From assembly GCA_013365365.1 (NCBI GenBank), contig JABVXU010000002.1, forward strand, positions 568,446-632,445: a DNA stretch of 64,000 nucleotides, written 5' to 3'. The position numbers and the translations under genes are program-made. The notes under the pieces were generated by a model that worked only from the letters and a program-made list of their open reading frames with translations, made no database searches and was not told where the DNA came from. The DNA comes from Cruorifilaria tuberocauda. Lineage: Eukaryota; Nematoda; Chromadorea; Rhabditida; Onchocercidae. How positions within the stretch are numbered: position 1 is the stretch's first letter; each line of letters opens with the position of its first letter. Positions 1 to 13,011 of the stretch are shown here, piece by piece.

Positions 1-1604
1 TTATAAGTTAATAATGAAAGTTACTAATGTTACTAATGAAATTACTAATAAATACCACTTGCTGCAAATTCAGCATTCACTACGAGAGCTCGATCTGTTT
101 CGCTCTTCTCTACGCAAATGATGACTAAAGCATGACTACGTGCATATCATGGAAAGAAGACTTGATAAAAAGAAGTGTAAAAATCACTGGTTAAAAACGA
201 AGAAAGGAAAAAGATTCTGCTTCTCATGAATCATGAACCAGCAGAACTAACAAGGAAAAAGGTTACATCATCCTCTCATTTCGCCATTATTTCGCACACT
301 TGCAAAACTAGGCGTTAAAAAAACAACAGAATGAGATAATATCGGTAACTGCCTCCCCTCCTTTCTCGTCCCACGTAACTCCCACCCCTCCGTTCTCGTA
401 ACTCCTCGTACTTCCACCTTCCTTCCAATCATTTCAGGAAATATAATCTACAACCTCCCAGTTCGTTTTTGAAATTAAGATCAACAACGATATGAAATTA
501 TTAATCTCACTCATCCTTGTATTGCTTGATGGTACCGTGTTCCAAAGGAGAAAGGTTACGTTCACAAGACGTTATTGTTATACAATTTAAACAATATGGG
601 AATAAGTAAGCGTTTTGATATCACAAATAAGCAAGAAAGTGATAAGCAAGAAAATTACGATGGATAATTATGTATAAATAATACTGAGATTGATAAAGGA
701 TTTTTATTTTTGGAAAAGCATTTTAGTAATCTCATTTTGATACTACTGTTCTTTGATTCTTTTAACCTTCGAATTTTGACTCATCGATCTCTAGGCTGGT
801 CTCCTTTATACTTATGGATGGAAAAATTCGTTAATGAATACAAAATTTAACAAATCATCCGAATTAGAACTTAGAGAAGAAAGAAAATTTGCTTATTGAT
901 AGATAAATTACATGATTGAATTGGAGAACAAAGTCTACTTGAATAAGAGAGACGCATTTCATTCAAAGATTATGGTCTTTTCAGCCGATTGATTCTCATT
1001 AATGTTCACTTTTAAAGTATTGGTGAACAGAATCAGTCAATAATTCGGTTAATGATTACAAATTATTGCTTAGTTGAATAAAAATTTGCGAGAAGTGCGT
1101 TTATGAATAAGTAAAAAATCGAATTTTCCGATTCAACTTCATTTCAAACTCACTTTTTTTGTAAAATTTGATTTCAACCATATCAATGGACATGCGCTTT
1201 TTCGTATTTTATTGCAAAACTATGTGAGAAAAAATCTTACTTTAATAATTGATAATTGATAATTTAATAATTGATTCCTGTGATGCCAACTGATTACTCA
1301 CATGATATTTCCTGAATCATTGTAAAACATGGAAGTTTGAAACTTTGAAAGTTCGAAACTTGAAAAATCCTCTTTTGGACTTCAAATATGTAGAATTGAA
1401 AAAAAACCAGTTGAAAATTCAGTTTATAAAATTTCAGTTTCCCTTATTCTTCGATTGCATGGAAATTCGTTCTGATGACACTCGATTGATGAAATTGAGC
1501 TAAATTTCACTTTTATTAGTTTACCTTGTAACGATCAATTCTCCTACTCTAACAATTTATAAATCATCACTATTAGTGAATTTCGAGGGAAACAGATTAC
1601 ATAC
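1..1604. other. A+T-rich non-coding stretch
   Basis: No exon chain with conserved-looking peptide was found on either strand. It lies 3' of the possible minus-strand exon at 1605-1663, so it may be an intron of that gene. Pyrimidine-rich runs occur near 350-430. Confidence 0.4.
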
Positions 1605-1663
1605 CATGGCGATTCTCGATTAGCGGCGGTAGCAGCAGCTGTGGTTTTTCTATCTCTAGGCAT
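1605..1663 (-). CDS. Possible first coding exon of a minus-strand gene
   Basis: On the minus strand an ATG at 1663 opens a 59-nt frame encoding MPRDRKTTAAATAANRESP, followed by a good donor (G|GTATGT at 1604). Its base composition is clearly richer in G+C than the surroundings, which is why it stands out. I could not identify the next exon: the nearest candidate, near position 100, gives a stop in the required phase. No family is recognised. If real, the gene would be divergent from the PPP4R4 gene, and the 1.9 kb between them would hold both promoters. It could also be chance. Confidence 0.3.
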
Positions 1664-3590
1664 AGAGCCTCACCTCATCTCTTATCATTTCCTACCATTC
1701 GAATGATAAGTGAAGGTTGCCTGCTCACCGTTTATTTATCCATTGCTCTTCTCTCTCTCCCTTTGATCTTTGAAGTAATCAACCTCACTAATAGCTTCTT
1801 AACAACAGCATTTCGATATGATAACTGTTACTGAATCAATCTAAGCATCCATTAATTCATCGAAATACATTTGCTATCGCTTTGATTGGGAATTGCAGAA
1901 ACATAACGAGTCAATTTCCCAAGCTTTTCAGTAAGTCTGATGTTTGTTAGCAAATCGATATATCCGTCAATTTTATCTTTATTATCATTTTACAAATTAT
2001 CAATTTCAACAGTGCTATATATGTAATCAAACCGCTTATAAATTAAAAATATTTCAACTAATTATATTGGAGTGTAAAAGTTATAAAGAATGATTTAAAA
2101 AAGATTTGAAACACAAGTAAGTTATATCAAGTAAAACCGAATTAAATTAGGAATGAAATGAGTAAATCAGAGATTTTACTAGCAGCAGTGACTTATTTCA
2201 CCGGAATATTATTTCAAGTGAAATATTTGATATAATTTAAAATTATTTCTTCTTATCTCGTATTAATTCATTATATGATATTTATGCTTTGTATATCTAT
2301 TGATTTTTCAGCTCATGATGTTCATCTTCATTAAAAAATTAATTCATTTGATTTAAAATATCATTGCGATGTTTTCAGTTATGATAGCAATAGTAATAGT
2401 AGTAGTGTAATTGTAATAACAATCAGAAGTTGAGATACTCATTCGAACAGATGTTTCTTAAACAATGCTCTTATATTTATGACAGCCACACACGCACACA
2501 TACATCCTTCTCATCCCACGCTTCATTTTTCATTCCTCTTTAATACTTCTTTTCCTTCAGTATTTCATCCTTGAAATTACAAATGCATTCACACGACGCA
2601 AATTATTAAATTTATTAGCACCAACTTGAGAGATTCCTTTATTCTTCTATTACTTCTTCTTTTCCTCTAAAATTCTACCGTTTAAATTGTCAAATATTAA
2701 AATTTCTCAAAATTTATTCCTTAAAAATGTCACAAAACAAATTTGAATAGAATATAATTTCATTTTTTTTGTTTTCAAAACCATATAAACTTCCTTTGGT
2801 TTCTTCGATAACCTTTTCTTATCTTTCTATCTCTTTCCTTCCTTCCACTTTTCCCTTCTTCTTCTTCTCTTCGCCACACTTCTCAATTTCATTCTATTGA
2901 AATAATGAGAAAAACAATAGAAAAAAAAACGAACAAAAAGTGAAAACCTAGAAACGATCTCCAATTAGACCATTTTTAACCTTCTGCTATCGGTTTGACT
3001 TTTATTCCTACTAATAACTAAAAATACTTAGCTTTACTCTCAAAAACCAAGATATATCTCTTCCTCTCATTTCTCACATTTCTGCGATTCTAAGTGCATT
3101 GTTTTAAATAAGCATTTGAACAGACATGAATTGTACGAAACAGTCATTCTTTTGACCCGATATTCTGTTATATACAGTAAATCGTATCTTCGTAGTTTAA
3201 ATTGAATTATTATTCTCTGTCAGAGAATTTCACTTAATAATATCACTCGTGAATGGCTCATTTTTGGCTATTTCAATTTCTTCAATTCTGTTTCAATTCA
3301 ACATTCTACTTTTTTTGTTCTATGATAACTATTACTAATATCAAGATTTTTAATTCACTCTTGCGTTTGTTTTTTCAATTTTATTGATTCAAAATTTTTT
3401 GACGGTATTTTCTTTGTATTGAAATCTTTTGTTAGTAATTTTTTTTTCGCTATTCTACTGATACGGAAGTGATTATGAGATGCTGCTAGGAATGAATGTA
3501 AAATATCCAATGAAGCTTTATGGATCTGATTAAATAAAACTTATTTTATAGACTATTAGCGTCTAGATGACTAAGTAAGATTCAATTCAA
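1664..3590. other. Intergenic region upstream of PPP4R4
   Basis: No coding exon was recognised. It has pyrimidine-rich tracts (about 1735-1765 and 2800-2870) and short CA and TAG simple repeats. It probably contains the promoter of the PPP4R4 gene, but no specific element can be named. Confidence 0.4.
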
Positions 3591-3598
3591 ATTTCAGC
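3591..3598 (+). promoter_or_regulatory. Probable SL trans-splice acceptor of PPP4R4
   Basis: ATTTCAG ends at 3597 and the ATG follows at 3606, leaving an 8-nt leader. There is no upstream coding exon in phase. This is the usual arrangement of an SL1 trans-spliced nematode mRNA. Trans-splicing itself is inferred. Confidence 0.55.
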
Positions 3599-3605
3599 GA
3601 GTGAT

Positions 3606-6600
3606 ATGGAAGCAGAGGATAGTGAAGAATTTGGGAAAAGAATTGACTGGGAATCATTGCTGAATGCAGCGAATGATCCAGATCTTACCGAATTCCTTCA
3701 ATCACCAGTCGATGATGCAATCAATATTCTCAAGTATTAACATTTTTTCGTAATTAAAATCCTTCTATTTTACTTCTGACTATCTAAATTTTCTTACTGA
3801 ATAAATTCACTTAAATTTTTGATTTCATTTTTATTTTAAAAGGATCTGAATTTCACATAATCTTTATTCCATTCCTTCGCTATATTCCTTATTATCAGCA
3901 GTTGTAAAATTTTTGAAATACTGTTTAACTGAGTGAATGGTTTAAAGGATTTATTTATTTTTCTCTAAACGTTTTAAAACTTGATTATTTTCAAGTATAT
4001 TCCCGATGACGATAATTTATTCCCATAAGGAGCCTGAAAATTAAGGGGAGGATTTTTAGGACAGGACGAGAAATCCAGAAACTATCGATAATTCGAACAT
4101 TGACCGATTTGCTGGAGACTGACGGAGAACATGTAGTTGAAAAGATCATGCCAGTCGTTCAAGTTAGCTGCATTTCGGTTGAATTCTAGAACTTAATTTT
4201 TTATATTTGTGACTTTGTAACTGATAACTGCAATTTAATTAGAGAGCCAAATTTTGAAATTTGAAGGAATACCGAAAATAGATCGTTTATTGAGGAAAGA
4301 GAGTAGCAGGACTTATAAATATTCATCAGTATTTAAAAGGATGGATTTTTTTTTGGGAAAAATAACCTGTGTAGAACAATTTTGGAATTTCAATCATTTT
4401 CTGAAATGGAAAAAGATTGGAGAATCAAAACAGAGTGAAAACATTTCTGTAATTTATAAGTAACCCGAAATTCTAATTTATGCAGCAAATGTTGGATGAG
4501 GAATGCTCAAATTTGGATATACAGTGTGAGGCAGCTGTTATCTATAAAAATATTTATCGAAACAACAAACTCACGTCTCATGTTCCGTAAGTTTTTTTGC
4601 TTTTTTTGGAAAGATTATATTTCCATAGGTTTTCAAAAACTTGCAAACTTTCAAAATAATTTAACTGCTCCAATTGAAAAGCAAAAGCAATATAACTGCT
4701 TCTTACTCTTCCTATTAGAATTTAAAATAGTGAATTGAAACAGTAATCTTTTAAATTGTTTCAGTTTAAATTCTATGATTGCCTATTAATCTGTCATTAA
4801 TGTTTTATTGCAGTACTTCTTTTTCTTTTCTTTTATCGCTCCAAAGTATATAAACTTTCACTCTTCATTTCTTCTCCAAAAAAGGCCCAGCAATAGAATG
4901 GTTATTAAAATTTAGCAAAAAATTCAATTGAAATAAAATTTTCAGAGGCATTAGTGACGTAATTCTAAATGGTATATTACAGAATGCAGCACAGCAAAAG
5001 GATAATTGCAAGTTTTATTTCATTTTTTGCTTGTTCATCTTTTTTCGAGATTTTATTTATATAGCTTTTTTAGATATTGTTTAAAGTTCGCATTATGTAG
5101 ATTACGACTGCAGCTAATTCACTGTTTTTATTCTCACATCCTTACTTGTCCTATCTCATCGCAGTTGTAAGACATCATTAAACGTGATCTATGTACTATG
5201 AAATTTTTGTTTTTATTATTCCTCCATAAAAACAATCAATTCAAATCAATAAAAGTTAATTGTAGAAGGAAAATTTTTAATTGGATTTAATTTCTCACAG
5301 TATGCTACAATATTGGTAGATTATTATTTTTATTATTCAGTAACAGCAGCAGCATGGTTGGAGACGCTTGTTGAAGTGATCGATCAGGCGCCTGTATCGC
5401 AACTCAAACAACTTGTCAGTTCCATTTTTAACTAAATTTATTCTATGCCTTTTCTTAAACAAAATCTGCTATGTTGCAATGTGAACATAAATAAATGGAA
5501 TGAGTAATGATTAATCGCCTTATTGATTTTGAAATTTTAGAAAGAAAAAAGACAGGTAGTTATGCAGGCAATATTTATTAAGTGACAGCAACTGTCCATG
5601 ATAAATTAAAAAGATAGTTCGTTGATGAAAATTGAAATGATCATTTCTGTTCTCATAAATTTGTCTACCTCTAAAAATTTTTTAATTACCGTAGTATTTT
5701 GATTCAGATTATAGGTTGTACCGCTGACAATTTCACAAGCTGAAACATCACAAAGAGCACAGCGACGTGTACTTGCTACTAAATTAGTTAATAAATTGTG
5801 CGCAAATTTAGAACCTATCGAGTGGGTCCTTTTTTTTGTATTTTTGCATTTCGATAAATAAAATTTTTCCGTTAGGTAATTAACGATTGGTTCACTGAGT
5901 GATACACAAAAATTTTTATCAACATGAACGAAAGACTGGAGAAACAAAATCTTCATACCACTGATTATATCTTTTAATTAATTTATCAATCAATCTGGTT
6001 GAATGAAAATCGTAATAAATTGTATCATTTACTGCAAATTATTGACAAAAAAGGAGACAAATTTTCTTTTTGTGTCGTTTTTTTGTAACATTTTTCATCC
6101 ATCTGTTGAAAATTAGCAAAATATGGAGACTTTAATTTTTCAACTTCTCCTTACTATGAAAACAAATTCATTTTCAAGATATGTTGCAGATAAAAAAACT
6201 AAAAATTTATACCGAAAACTAATTTATCACTAATCTCCAAGTAACTTTACTGTTTGTTTGCTGATTTGTGATATTTTTGTAGTATTCAACGTGATATTAT
6301 ACCTTGTGTGCAAATGCTTTGTAATGATCCCAATTCAAATGTGCGAAGCTCTATGGCTCAAAATCTGGCTGTTGTCGCCGAATCGCTAAGGCATTCAATT
6401 GCTTATCTTCTAATCATATTTGATTTTAAGAGGACTGGTTAATTAAGATTCAAATCTACAAAGCCATGCAATTTCCATATCAATGTGCTATACAATGCTA
6501 CTACAAGAAACATTTCTGAACTTTAAAATTTAATGGGAATTTTTTAAGGAGTCCAAGTGATTGCGGATCAGCATTAATGCCATGCTTGGTGCAGCTATGC

Positions 6601-9600
6601 AAGGATACTGAAAGTGGAACACGTGAGGCAGCGCTGAATACCCTTACTCTCTGTATTCCACATTTGTCAAAAGGTTGCTTCACTTTTCTAGTGTGTTCAG
6701 TGTTTGCACAATTACTATTGAAATAATACACTATTCGGTTTGTGTGATTTCCAATAGAATCATTTTATAACTAGATTTTTCAAATTCTTTCTGAATTTTC
6801 AATCTAATGGTCGTTGATAAGAAATTAATTTTTTTTTATAATAAGGCGATATTTTAATATATTTAGATAATCTCAGGATTTAGTTATTGTTTTAATCTCA
6901 AGCAGAATTTTCGGAATGAAATTACGCAAAAGCTATCAAATATACTTCACTAATAATATAATATTCTTTACTATTTTCATTGCTCGTTAAATTTCACTAA
7001 TTTTTGTAGAGCAACGTAAATGTTCAATTATTCCGCTGCTGAAGTATTCTATAGAGCAAGCGCTAAATGCACAAGATGAAACACTCAGTGTGGTGGCTAA
7101 AAATCTTGGTGAATGGATAGATTTATTGCAGGTATTTCATTAATAAGAAGAATAGGGAAAAAGCGATCATTTAAATTGAAGATATTTCTTCAATTTAAAT
7201 GATCGCTTTTCCCCTATTATCCAAATCGCCAAATTAAATATTGTGAGTGATAAAGTGATAAATTTTACAGAAAGTTATTATAATGATAATGAGAATAAGC
7301 CTTTGGATCTTTTAAGCTACTTATAATCTTTTTTGTCTTTAGCTTTAGACATAATTTTTTCCTAAATCTTAAAAGCCTTTGTAGGATGTGTTAACAATAC
7401 GAGATCATAATTGGCTCTTGGATATCTATGTCCAAATCGCCAATCTATCGCGATGTTCATCATCAAATGAAGATAAGAGCATCTTATCAAATATTCAAAC
7501 ATCAGTTAGACGCATGTGTGCTTACAACTTTCCTGTATGTGTATCGTTTTCTAGCACTGTACTATTTAAAAATGTTGGAATTGCTGCTAACATTGTTGCT
7601 TTTGACATATCTAAGACTATTCTCTTTGTTCATCTTGACAGCTCTCGACTGAATTTTTTTCACATTCATTTATCATTAATTCTTTTAAGTTCAATTAGCT
7701 TTTGGTCTTACAAAACTTAGAGTTTAATTTCTATGTTTTTCTATGAGAGACAAAAATATTTTAAGGTTTTTTTTCTGCGAATTTGAAATGACCCAGTGTT
7801 TATTTGCATAGTGTATGGTATTGAAATACGGTGGCGATTTCTTCAAGGATCGTTTATTACCAATTTTGGAGGGTTTTTGTACTGATCCAGACGATGATAT
7901 TCGATCTGCAACAGCTGCGGGGTTTCATGAGGTATGATTTATTTCATTCCTTTGTTCTTATCTATGATTTGACTGATTTGAAATTAAAAAAACTGAAAAT
8001 ATTTTTGTATCAGTTTACTCACAAATTTTAGATTGTAAAACTGATGCCAAATGAACCAGCTCTTCTACCACCATTTTTCGAGTTGATTCGTGGAAGTCCT
8101 GCTGAAGTTGTTGGACATTTGATGAGAAATCTTGATCGGATTCTTCCATCACTCTACAAATGTGTTTCCGAGCAAAATGATTGTGTAAAATTTCACGACA
8201 TTTTCGAGTAACTCGATAGCTACGAATAATTTCCATTGCATTTTAAAACTTGCAGGAATTGATCAATTTAAAAATAAGCCTTTGATAATTAGCACAAAAT
8301 AAGCTTCCAATATTTACTGATATATGAGATGCTAAGTTTTAAGGAAGACAATGCTTAGCGATAGAACACGGACGTAATAAGATTAATAGAGAACAAATAT
8401 TTAAAATTAAATAAGTAATTACAGCTTAATTAAACAAAATAGATTCGAAAAAACTTAAGTGTAGAATAAAAATTTTTGGGTAGCTATAATTTCAGAAAAT
8501 CAGCAAATCACAGTTGAATCATATCATATTAGGATGTAATCGACTGATACATAAAACAAGTTCCTGGCGGGTGCAACACTCATATTTGAAAAACATATCT
8601 GTTCTACGCCATTTAATTCCTGTGAAGGATCTCTTCGTCTCCTTTATTCCAATGCTCAAACAGGAGGTACTAACAACGGTAAGTATTTTCTGTTTGAGAT
8701 TGTTGAACTTTCTGAAAATTCACTGAAACTAATTTTTTGCATGCAAGTTATTGTTCGACATAGTCTACGTTTGATCTGAAATACTATAAAATGAGGTTTA
8801 AGCAAGTTTAATAATTAAATTCGACGTGCATTAAAATTTGATGAATAAAAAACTGATCTTTCTTCCCTTTCCGCTGTTATGCTTGCATAACAACAAACTT
8901 TAAGGCATTTTGGCATTCCGCAGGGTAATCAATGAAATCCAAATAATCTTTAAGTTTGTCGTTTTGATTTTCAGTAATTTTAGAGAGCTATTCCATGTCG
9001 TGTCGCTGCTTCAGTTACGCTTTTTCTATTTATGCGAGAAAATCCCTGCGAAGTTGATCGCCAATCAATTATCGACTTTTTTCTTCACTGTAATACGATT
9101 TATTAATTTCAAATTCGTGAAAAACTATTATTTAAGTTTTTTCCAAATTGTCGAAAACTCAATTTCACCTTTTCTAATACAGTTAATTTAATTAGTAAAT
9201 TTTAAAACTTAAAAAAAAATCTGTAGCAATCGCAACGCACCAGAATTGCCATCGGCGTCGATTATTTTTGGATATGATTCCTGAAATTATCGCCGATTTT
9301 AGCCGCAAATTTTTCCATACTCATTTTTTGACTCCAATTTTGGCAATGGCAAACGACGAAGTAGCAAGCATTAGGTTGTTTTTTAGTTTTCCATCCTAAA
9401 TAAATAAATTTTTGCTTATAAAATGATATATTCACGTTAATTTTGATTTGCAACGTTTCATCCCTTTTTTTTGAAAAGTAATTTCGAAACTCTATGAAAT
9501 TGTGTGATAAACTAGAAATTCTAATATCTGCTATTTTTTGTAAAAGATGGCCGTTGATTCTGTATTACTTTAATCTATAGAGTGATGATAAGGCAGCCAT

Positions 9601-11272
9601 AGATAGATAAATGCTAAATTAAAATCGCTTAACTTCGTTATTAGTTTTAACTTTCGAATACCTATGAAATTAAATTCATTTGTTATGGGAAGTTGAATTA
9701 AACTGCTTGAGTTGATTTTGTTATGGAAAATCATTATATTTTCTTTTCACTGTGTTTTTTATAGTTTTATATTTTCGAAGCCTCAAAAAATTAAAATCAA
9801 ATTTTTGGAGAGCTTAAAATGCTATCATAAAATATTTTGCAGGTTGCAGTTGTGTCATATGCTTCCAAAAATAAAAGCAAATTTACATTTGCCGGAGGAT
9901 GAGGAGATTTTGAAACGGGTAGAAGGAATTATTCGTGAATTACTTTCTAAAGAGCGAAATTCATCAGCACGACAATTAATTCAAACAGTATGTATATTTA
10001 TATATATTTTTTTGAGATTTCTAATTAAAATTCTTCGTATTTTGATTTTTGTAAAATTTGGTCATATCACTAAGCTTCGAATTATCAAAAGTATTAATGT
10101 TTCTATTCATAGGGAGTTAATATTTTTTTTAATTTCCAGTATGCATGTGAATTATCACGAACTGAGACTAGAAGCAAGAGTGATAAGTCGGATGAATTGA
10201 AAGAAAAAGCTGAGAATGAAATTTGGAATCAGAAGGAAACAGTCGTGGAAGTTCTCGAAAGAGCAGACAACGGTAGTTTAGAAGAGCACTTCAATCAGAA
10301 AAGAGTCACGTACGTTATTGCAATTAATATGCATATTAGATGAATGAGTTATCTCTGAAATAAACTTATCTTTTACTTATTTGTTGATTCGTTTTTCTCA
10401 TTTATATGTGTTTTTCTTTTCTCATTTATGTTATATTGAAAATTACTTAAAAATTTCACTTTCAGTGGCAAAGAGGCTAATTATTCGGATAAGAGTCTGT
10501 GGCGTACACATGTACAGAATCCCAAAACAGCTATTGTTCGACCACAACCACAAGTTACTGTTACGCAACGTAGTCCAAGTCCTATGCCACACAGTTTCAG
10601 GACTACAGCAGAAGAACGAAAATCACGACTTCCGCTAGCTACCTCACAAAATAACAGATTTTGTGAGTCTTACTATTACTATTACTATTTATTGTTTACC
10701 TGTGTTATCATAAAAATTTTCATTGTCTTTTTCCCTTTTAATTTAATTGCGTTATCATTCAAGAGTAATTGATCTCAATTTTTTCTCGGAATTTCAGTGG
10801 ATGCAAAACATAAAACAGCAACAGGATCAGCAGTTAGGACTAACTTACCGCCAGCAAATCGCAAAAGTGATATTGAAATGACAGCAAAATCTCCTATTTC
10901 AACAAATCGTAGGAATTCAGCAACTTTAGCTGCAAAACCGCCAACTGGTTTAAATGCTGATAAAACAAATGGTTTGCTCATTATCTATTATTAAAATAAA
11001 CTCTTTTGTTTAAAATCATGCTGAACTTTTTGATATGTCAATTCTTATAAATTGATTCCATTTTAGCATCATCGTTGAAAGCACGTCGTTACACAGTAAC
11101 CTCTGTTATGTCACGTTCAGTATCATCAGTCAGCGGAAGAGGTGGCTTAACTCCGTCGCAATCCTCCGATTCTATCATGTCATTTGGTCAGGGTCTTATC
11201 AAAGTTCGCAGTTTCTCAAATATTGCCAGAACACCGACTCATCTGACGATGAAAGTGAAAAGTACCAGTTGA
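3606..11272 (+). CDS. PPP4R4: Serine/threonine phosphatase 4 regulatory subunit 4 (PPP4R4) orthologue, complete, 20 exons
   Basis: Exons: 3606-3733, 4060-4162, 4486-4586, 4946-5007, 5341-5414, 5715-5821, 6283-6390, 6549-6673, 7010-7131, 7385-7534, 7812-7931, 8032-8184, 8496-8678, 8984-9089, 9227-9374, 9843-9987, 10140-10309, 10466-10662, 10798-10971, 11067-11272. Together they give 893 codons, close to the vertebrate protein (about 870). Residues 1 to about 645 are alpha-helical, HEAT-like repeats. Landmarks shared with vertebrate PPP4R4 are AAWLETLVEVI (exon 5), CAYNFP (end of exon 10) and LCHMLPKIKANL (exon 16). The last 250 residues are Ser/Thr/Lys-rich and probably disordered, as in the family. 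Known family members bind the PP4 catalytic subunit in the cytosol as a scaffold. The start was chosen for the trans-splice acceptor 8 nt upstream. Introns 4 and 7 start with GC, not GT. Intron 9 holds a long hairpin. Confidence 0.9.
5008..5340 (+). other. GC-AG intron (PPP4R4 intron 4)
   Basis: The exon ends at 5007 in a T and the intron opens GCAAGT, the classic GC-donor consensus. Only this junction leaves the one base needed to read into AAWLETLVEVI in exon 5. The GT two bases further on gives a stop. Confidence 0.8.
6391..6548 (+). other. GC-AG intron (PPP4R4 intron 7)
   Basis: Donor AAG|GCATTC, acceptor TTTTTTAAG. It joins AVVAESLR to SPSDCGSAL in phase. The only nearby GT (before GTCGCC) would put exon 8 into a stop. 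Confidence 0.65.
7151..7218. repeat. 32-bp near-perfect hairpin in PPP4R4 intron 9
   Basis: The arms 7151-7182 and 7187-7218 are inverted complements with a single mismatch (A7158 opposite C7211) and a 4-nt loop. On a minus-strand transcript the mismatch becomes a G.U pair, so the stem would be fully paired. It could be a foldback insertion, a precursor of small RNA, or a recent local inverted duplication. Confidence 0.85.
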
Positions 11273-11318
11273 ACGATGCAAAGACGATCAGATGCTCACA
11301 TATTTTTTCTTAGTTTTA

Positions 11319-11324
11319 ATAAAT
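11319..11324 (+). terminator. Polyadenylation signal AATAAA of PPP4R4
   Basis: Canonical AATAAA lies 47 nt after the PPP4R4 stop codon, at the right distance for the 3' end of this mRNA. Confidence 0.6.
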
Positions 11325-12769
11325 ATTGAGCTCCTTATGTATATAAATTTAAATTAAAGATTCTATTAAATTTGAAAATTTTTGTAGTGATTACTTTCCT
11401 TTAATTTGCTACTGCTATTTTTTGCTAACAATTTTTGCAAAAAAAGTAACGAAACATTTTGATTATTAAAACATTTTCTCTGTAGTTGGCTGGATTAATC
11501 TTTGATATTTCTGAAAACTGCTGGTAAACTAATCAATTCCTAGTGTTCAGTGAATCCGCAATTTATTTTTGGATTTGAATTTTGAAATCTAACTTTTGCA
11601 ATCGTTAATCAAGCCTTCAGTTACTCATCGGACAACTTAAACTTGCAAATGCTTTTATTTGAACGTCAACTAAAAAAGATCATTGTTATTAAAATCTAGT
11701 TAGTAAAATGATCGATGCTAAAACAGTGAGAGATGTTAGTATCAGTCACTAAATTACGTAATATAAGTGTTAATTATTGCCTTTTGATGCACGCCAGTGC
11801 TCAAACGTCGAAATATTTGTAATGTGTTCTCTATCAAAAGTCGATCTCAACATATCATCAAGTATCTTTTTCAGTGGTGAATTGTAAATTTGATCTAACA
11901 TTCTTTTACTGACTTTCGATATCATTTTAATATTCATATATTTCTGTATAAAATATAATTCAGGCACTTCTTACTGTTTATTCATAAAGTTAGAAAACTC
12001 AACAAGATTTCCGGAAAAGAATTAAATATTCCTGGAATTAGCATACCATTTTTTACTGGTCGGCAATGCTCAAACCTCAGAATTTTGCTCCATTACTCTG
12101 AAAATTGCGCTGCATGATCAGTCACTTATATGATTGACTGATTATCTCATAATACTTATAATGATATTGGAGGAACAAGCTGATCAATTATAGTTTGTTT
12201 TCCCGATAATAATTTGATCGGATAAGATTAATTGATATTACTGGCTATGATTTCTTTTTATCAAATTTCTTAACAATGATGACAGTTCAAGAGTTAGAAA
12301 TTTAACCTTTTTTGCTCGATTTCAGACAGTCAGCTCGTCTATGTAGAAAAAGGTAGAAATATTAGAAAATAAAGATTATGATAATATAGATATCGAAAAT
12401 TTTGGTTTCATCTTTCTTCTTCTAATTATTTAAATTTGCGACAACCACATTTTCCTATTGATACGTGGCCAGATTTCCCCCATTACATTTTCAAACCAGG
12501 ATAAATTATAGTTTCATGGTTCCTGATCCTAAAATTCCGTTATAGACTTGATGACTTCCTCATCCCTCAGACGAGTCATTTACTCATTTTAGTTTTTTAG
12601 ATTATCCCTTTGTGTCATATCCCCCATATATGCATCAATTAATAAATCTTAAAGAAATAAAAGTAACGATACTTTGAGATTAATGTTGTAAATTACAGAA
12701 TCAAAAAGAAAAATCAATTGTGAAACCGTGAGAAAAATACTTTCGTTTTCATTCTTCCATAGAATCCAA
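11325..12769. other. Non-coding, repeat-flanked intergenic region
   Basis: No recognised gene. A minus-strand frame at 11770-11942, opening just after a TACAG acceptor, encodes a Lys/Arg-rich peptide (KMISKVSKRMLDQIYNSP and onward to a stop). It overlaps one copy of a 32-bp repeat and could be a last exon of an unknown minus-strand gene. I cannot link it convincingly to other exons. Confidence 0.35.
11917..11948. repeat. 32-bp direct repeat, copy 1
   Basis: The 32 bases from CGATATCATT to TTTCTGTA are identical at 15406-15437. With the flanking ACTT the match is longer, with one mismatch. Read on the minus strand, both copies begin right after a TACAG acceptor-like site, so this may be a duplicated exon start. 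The two copies bracket the SL1 inverted repeat. Confidence 0.85.
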
Positions 12770-12989
12770 AACTACATGAAGTTACCGATGTGTTTTAAAG
12801 TAATACTTGTCGGAGTAGAGATAGCTGGTTTTGTCGGCGATTTCCTTTAACCGCGACAATAGTATTCTTCTAGAGTTATTCTTTCTTTCCTGTTATTGTC
12901 GTCGATCTTCTTTGAACGTGACAATCTTTCTTTCTAATCGTAAGTAAGCAAACTGCTAGCTTCTGTGATAGCTGATACTTTGGGTGTAC

Positions 12990-13011
12990 CTCAAACTTGG
13001 GTAATTAAACC
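12990..13011 (-). other. Perfect 22-nt SL1 spliced-leader sequence (left arm)
   Basis: On the minus strand these 22 bases equal the nematode SL1 leader (begins GGTTTAATTACCCAAG, ends GTTTGAG). It is followed by GTACACCC, so a GT donor follows the leader as in an SL RNA. No Sm-binding site (AATTTTTGG type) is seen within the next 100 nt, so a working SL RNA gene is unlikely. The match itself is certain; its meaning is open. Confidence 0.9.
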
